From positions 6,414,001 through 6,478,000 of the forward strand of contig NZ_CP133017.1 of NCBI RefSeq assembly GCF_030866765.1: 64,000 bases of DNA, written 5' to 3'. Under the pieces are notes generated by a model that saw only the letters and a program-made list of their open reading frames with translations, was not told the DNA's origin and did not search any database. The stretch is from Paenibacillus silvisoli. GTDB taxonomy: Bacteria > Bacillota > Bacilli > Paenibacillales > Paenibacillaceae. Position 1 is the stretch's first letter; each line of letters opens with the position of its first letter. Shown piece by piece: positions 61,999 through 64,000 of this stretch. The position numbers were made by a program, and so were the translations under genes.

Positions 61999-62403
61999 TT
62001 ATTTATTATTGGCTTGGATGAGCTTGAGCGCTTCCTCCACGGAGAGGGCACCTTCATCCAGCTGCTTCAAAATGTTTTTGCGATGCGTATCCTCTTGCGG
62101 CGGTTGTATGGCGGCAGGCTCGTCCGTCCGATGTGTCTGGAAGCCAAGCGACTCGACGATATGGTCCAGCCGGTTCCGGACGGTCGGATAGGAAATGCCG
62201 AGCTCCTTCTCCATCTCCCGGATGTTCCCGCGAACCTTCAGAAACACTTCCACGAATTTCAGCTGCTCGTCGTTCAAGGACGCCAGCCGGGTCGATTCGA
62301 AGTTGCCCTTGATCGTCGTGTGGCAGTGATCGCATTTGAGCTCTTGAATCGTAAGCTTGCTCTCGCAGACGGGACATTGCTGCGGCGGTGCGTACTTTTT
62401 CAG
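61999..62403 (-). CDS. DUF2089 zinc-ribbon/helix-turn-helix protein, CTG start
   Basis: 134 aa if started at the CTG (62401-62403), which has AGAGGAGG 6 bp upstream. The first 35 residues carry two CxxC pairs, 'CPVC' and 'CDHC', a zinc ribbon. Then comes 'LNDEQLKFVEVFLKVRGNIR' and the helix-turn-helix 'EMEKELGISYPTVRNRLDHI', and a C-terminal SHOCT-like hairpin 'LKQLDEGALSVEEALKLIQA'. Starting at the internal TTG (62277) would lose the zinc ribbon, which is part of the family's full-length form. It is probably a regulator of the DUF4097/ABC operon. Confidence 0.85.
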   Translation of the reverse strand: MKKYAPPQQCPVCESKLTIQELKCDHCHTTIKGNFESTRLASLNDEQLKFVEVFLKVRGNIREMEKELGISYPTVRNRLDHIVESLGFQTHRTDEPAAIQPPQEDTHRKNILKQLDEGALSVEEALKLIQANNK

Positions 62404-62448
62404 ATCGGTTCCTCCTCTGTATTGAATTCGTTAATTTGTATATTGATA

Positions 62449-62477
62449 ATATTAATAAAATACTTTTAATTTTACAA
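62449..62477 (-). promoter_or_regulatory. Sigma-A type promoter of the DUF2089-DUF4097-ABC operon
   Basis: Minus strand: TTGTAA (62472-62477), 17-bp spacer, TAATAT (62449-62454) in an AT-rich segment about 45 bp before the CTG start. Confidence 0.6.
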
Positions 62478-62631
62478 GTTATAAATTGAATTTTTAAAAG
62501 TCGGGCTTGAAACTGACGAATGAACCCTTCTCGTCGGCTATCCGCTTCGTCAGACTTCAGCGCTCCTAGTGACACTCCGTGTTACGCAGTGTCGACTCGA
62601 ACTCACCACCGCACCGCCCCTTCGCAAAATC

Positions 62632-62813
62632 TAACGAACCCAATAGCGCTTATTTGAGCAAAATACCACCGTTTCCAACGCTAACGAACTCCAGAAGCGT
62701 TATTTGGGCTAAAACGCACTCGAAACGGCCAAAATCGCTAAATAGCGTCGCTGTGGTTCGTTAGCCATCGAAAAGCGCGAATTTTGTCCAAATAAGCGCT
62801 ATACGATTCGTTA
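62632..62813. repeat. 182-bp four-unit palindromic intergenic element, copy C
   Basis: Direct units at 62632-62656 and 62682-62706 (start TAACGAAC, end TATTTG), inverted units at 62739-62763 and 62789-62813 (end TTCGTTA). There is a 50-bp step in each pair. It occupies the gap between the DUF2089 gene and the partial amylase, where I see no gene besides a promoter and a terminator. Confidence 0.92.
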
Positions 62814-62919
62814 GACCACCGCCGCCGCCTCTCCACGCTCGAATCCCCTCGCGCACGCCGCAGGACGCCACTACAACGCGACCAGCGGCCCCGAACACCA
62901 CGCCAACCAGACCCAAACA

Positions 62920-62950
62920 GAAAAAGGGCCGCCCCCTCCGGGGCAGCCCT
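62920..62950 (-). terminator. Terminator of the partial alpha-amylase gene
   Basis: GGGC-GCCCC pairs with GGGG-GCCC (one mismatch) followed by TTTTT on the minus strand, immediately after the stop codon. Confidence 0.85.
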
Positions 62951-62957
62951 ATTCTTC

Positions 62958-64000
62958 TCACTGCAAAATAATCGTGCTATACGCCGGCAGCGTCAGCTTG
63001 CCGTCATCCAGCTCCGCGCCGTCCTTGCTGGCGCGCGCGATCGCTTTCCAAGCCTCGCCGTCGCTCGCGGACAGATCGACCGTCTGCTCGGCGCCGGACA
63101 GATTGTGGACGACCACCACCCGCTCCTCGCTCGTCGCCCGGACATAAGCGGCAACCGCCGGATTGTCGGTGCTCTGATCCTGGATCCCGCCGTCGCGCAG
63201 CGCAGGCAGCTCATTCCGCCAGGCGATCAGCTTCTTATAGTGCGACAGCAGCGAATTCGGATCGGCCTCCTGCGCTTCGACCGACACCTCAGCAGGCGTC
63301 GTATTGTAGCGCGACGTCTCCCAGTTCGTCTGCCCCGCGCCGGTGCCCGAAGCGTACCATGGCAGCGGCTCGCGAATCGCCTCGTCCGGCTTCATGCCCT
63401 TCATGCCGATTTCCTCGCCATAGTAGAGGAACGGATTACCCGGCAGCGTCAGCAGCAGCGCGGCCGCCATTTTCGCATGGTCCACGTTGCCGCCGAGCTC
63501 GCTCATCGTCCGATTCTGGTCATGGTTGGTCAGAAACGGCGCATCGACGAACCCGCCCTTCGACGACTTGCTGTACATGTCGTAGATACGGCTCAGACTA
63601 AACGAAACATCGGGGTTTTGCTCCCGGTCAGCACCGGAGAGCAGCTTCTTCGCCAAATCGAAGTTGAAGGCCGAATCGAGCGCCTGATCCAGATACGGCG
63701 CGATAATGACGGAAGAATCCCACACCTCGCCAATGAGGTAGGCGTCCTTCTTCGCTTCCGAAATGCCGCTGCGGAATTCCTGCCACCATTTCTGGTTGCT
63801 CGCTTTGACGGCATCCGTGTTAATGGTGGACGCGAAGTCGCCGTAGATATGCTTCGCCGCGTCCAGCCGAAACCCGTCTACGCCCTGCTGCAGCCAATAT
63901 TGGCCGATCTTCGTCATCTCGCTGCGAACAGCCGGTTCGTCGAAGTTCAAATCGGGCATTCCTTCCCAGAAATCGGCCAAAAACTTCACGCTGCCGTAAG
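62958..64000 (-). CDS. Alpha-amylase family GH13 enzyme, N-terminus outside window
   Basis: The last 347 or so codons of a larger gene; the frame stays open to the window edge. Catalytic regions visible are II 'GVDGFRLDAAKHIYG' (nucleophile Asp), III 'LIGEVWDSS' (acid/base Glu) and IV 'FLTNHDQNRTM'. The 'LPGNPFLYYGEEIGMKGMKP' segment and a C-terminal beta-domain ('VVVHNLSGAEQTVDLSA') follow. Region I and any signal peptide lie outside. It resembles extracellular Bacillus-type alpha-amylases or oligo-1,6-glucosidase relatives. With the neopullulanase at 54.5 kb it suggests starch use. Confidence 0.92.
   Translation of the reverse strand, partial: YGSVKFLADFWEGMPDLNFDEPAVRSEMTKIGQYWLQQGVDGFRLDAAKHIYGDFASTINTDAVKASNQKWWQEFRSGISEAKKDAYLIGEVWDSSVIIAPYLDQALDSAFNFDLAKKLLSGADREQNPDVSFSLSRIYDMYSKSSKGGFVDAPFLTNHDQNRTMSELGGNVDHAKMAAALLLTLPGNPFLYYGEEIGMKGMKPDEAIREPLPWYASGTGAGQTNWETSRYNTTPAEVSVEAQEADPNSLLSHYKKLIAWRNELPALRDGGIQDQSTDNPAVAAYVRATSEERVVVVHNLSGAEQTVDLSASDGEAWKAIARASKDGAELDDGKLTLPAYSTIILQ

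Overview
The window looks like chromosome of a Gram-positive, endospore-forming member of the Paenibacillaceae, most likely Paenibacillus or a close relative. The evidence is a SpoIIR gene behind a sigma-F type promoter, an S-layer-homology protein, a copper-amine-oxidase 'stalk' domain secreted protein, strong GGAGG ribosome binding sites with many TTG/GTG starts, and gene order shared with Bacillus subtilis from prfA/prmC through spoIIR, ywlC, mntP, ywlE, rpiB, ywlG, glyA and upp to the ATP synthase operon. I see no rRNA, tRNA, insertion sequence, prophage or CRISPR array.

Layout. 0.1-22.2 kb (minus strand): an exopolysaccharide locus. It reads from a PHP-type tyrosine phosphatase, an S-layer protein with its own promoter and terminator, a Wzz-like adaptor and tyrosine kinase, through nucleotide-sugar dehydratase, aminotransferase, initiating sugar transferase, five glycosyl/pyruvyl transfer genes, an EpsG-type polymerase, a MurB-like reductase, a flippase and an acyltransferase, to UDP-glucose dehydrogenase, UDP-glucuronate epimerase and GalU. 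Its core (about 4.5-15.5 kb) is much richer in A+T than the flanks. 22.4-29.7 kb: the complete F1Fo ATP synthase operon atpZ-I-B-E-F-H-A-G-D-C. 29.8-37.6 kb: wecB, upp, a GRDP-like protein, a TIM-barrel isomerase, then glyA, ywlG and rpiB behind a ZTP riboswitch, and a YwlE-type phosphatase. 37.6-44.4 kb: mntP, a 17-bp tandem repeat, threonylcarbamoyl-AMP synthase, spoIIR, prmC, prfA and ychF.

44.6-54.3 kb is an accessory stretch. It holds a 48-codon gene with a perfect sigma-G type promoter, a MerR/TipAS regulator, a cytochrome b561-like/sulfite-oxidase-type fusion, thioredoxin, an Rrf2 regulator, a DUF72 protein, a DsbA-like protein, a glycoamylase-family protein, a TetR-SMR-SMR efflux operon, an eight-unit 51-52 bp tandem repeat, and a fusion of an ArsR-type winged helix with a degenerate GyrB-type ATPase domain. 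54.4-64 kb holds a neopullulanase-type GH13 enzyme, a GTP cyclohydrolase II homologue, two paired ABC exporters with DUF4097 and DUF2089 genes, and the C-terminal part of a second alpha-amylase.

The most unusual signals are: (1) a ~182-bp intergenic element found three times (34.0, 40.6 and 62.6 kb), each with four 25-bp units in fixed 2-direct plus 2-inverted geometry; (2) the winged-helix/GyrB-like fusion with candidate operators on both sides; (3) the sigma-G-driven small gene; (4) the ZTP riboswitch driving rpiB-ywlG-glyA; (5) a molybdoenzyme fusion with an internal twin-arginine motif and an internal ribosome binding site.
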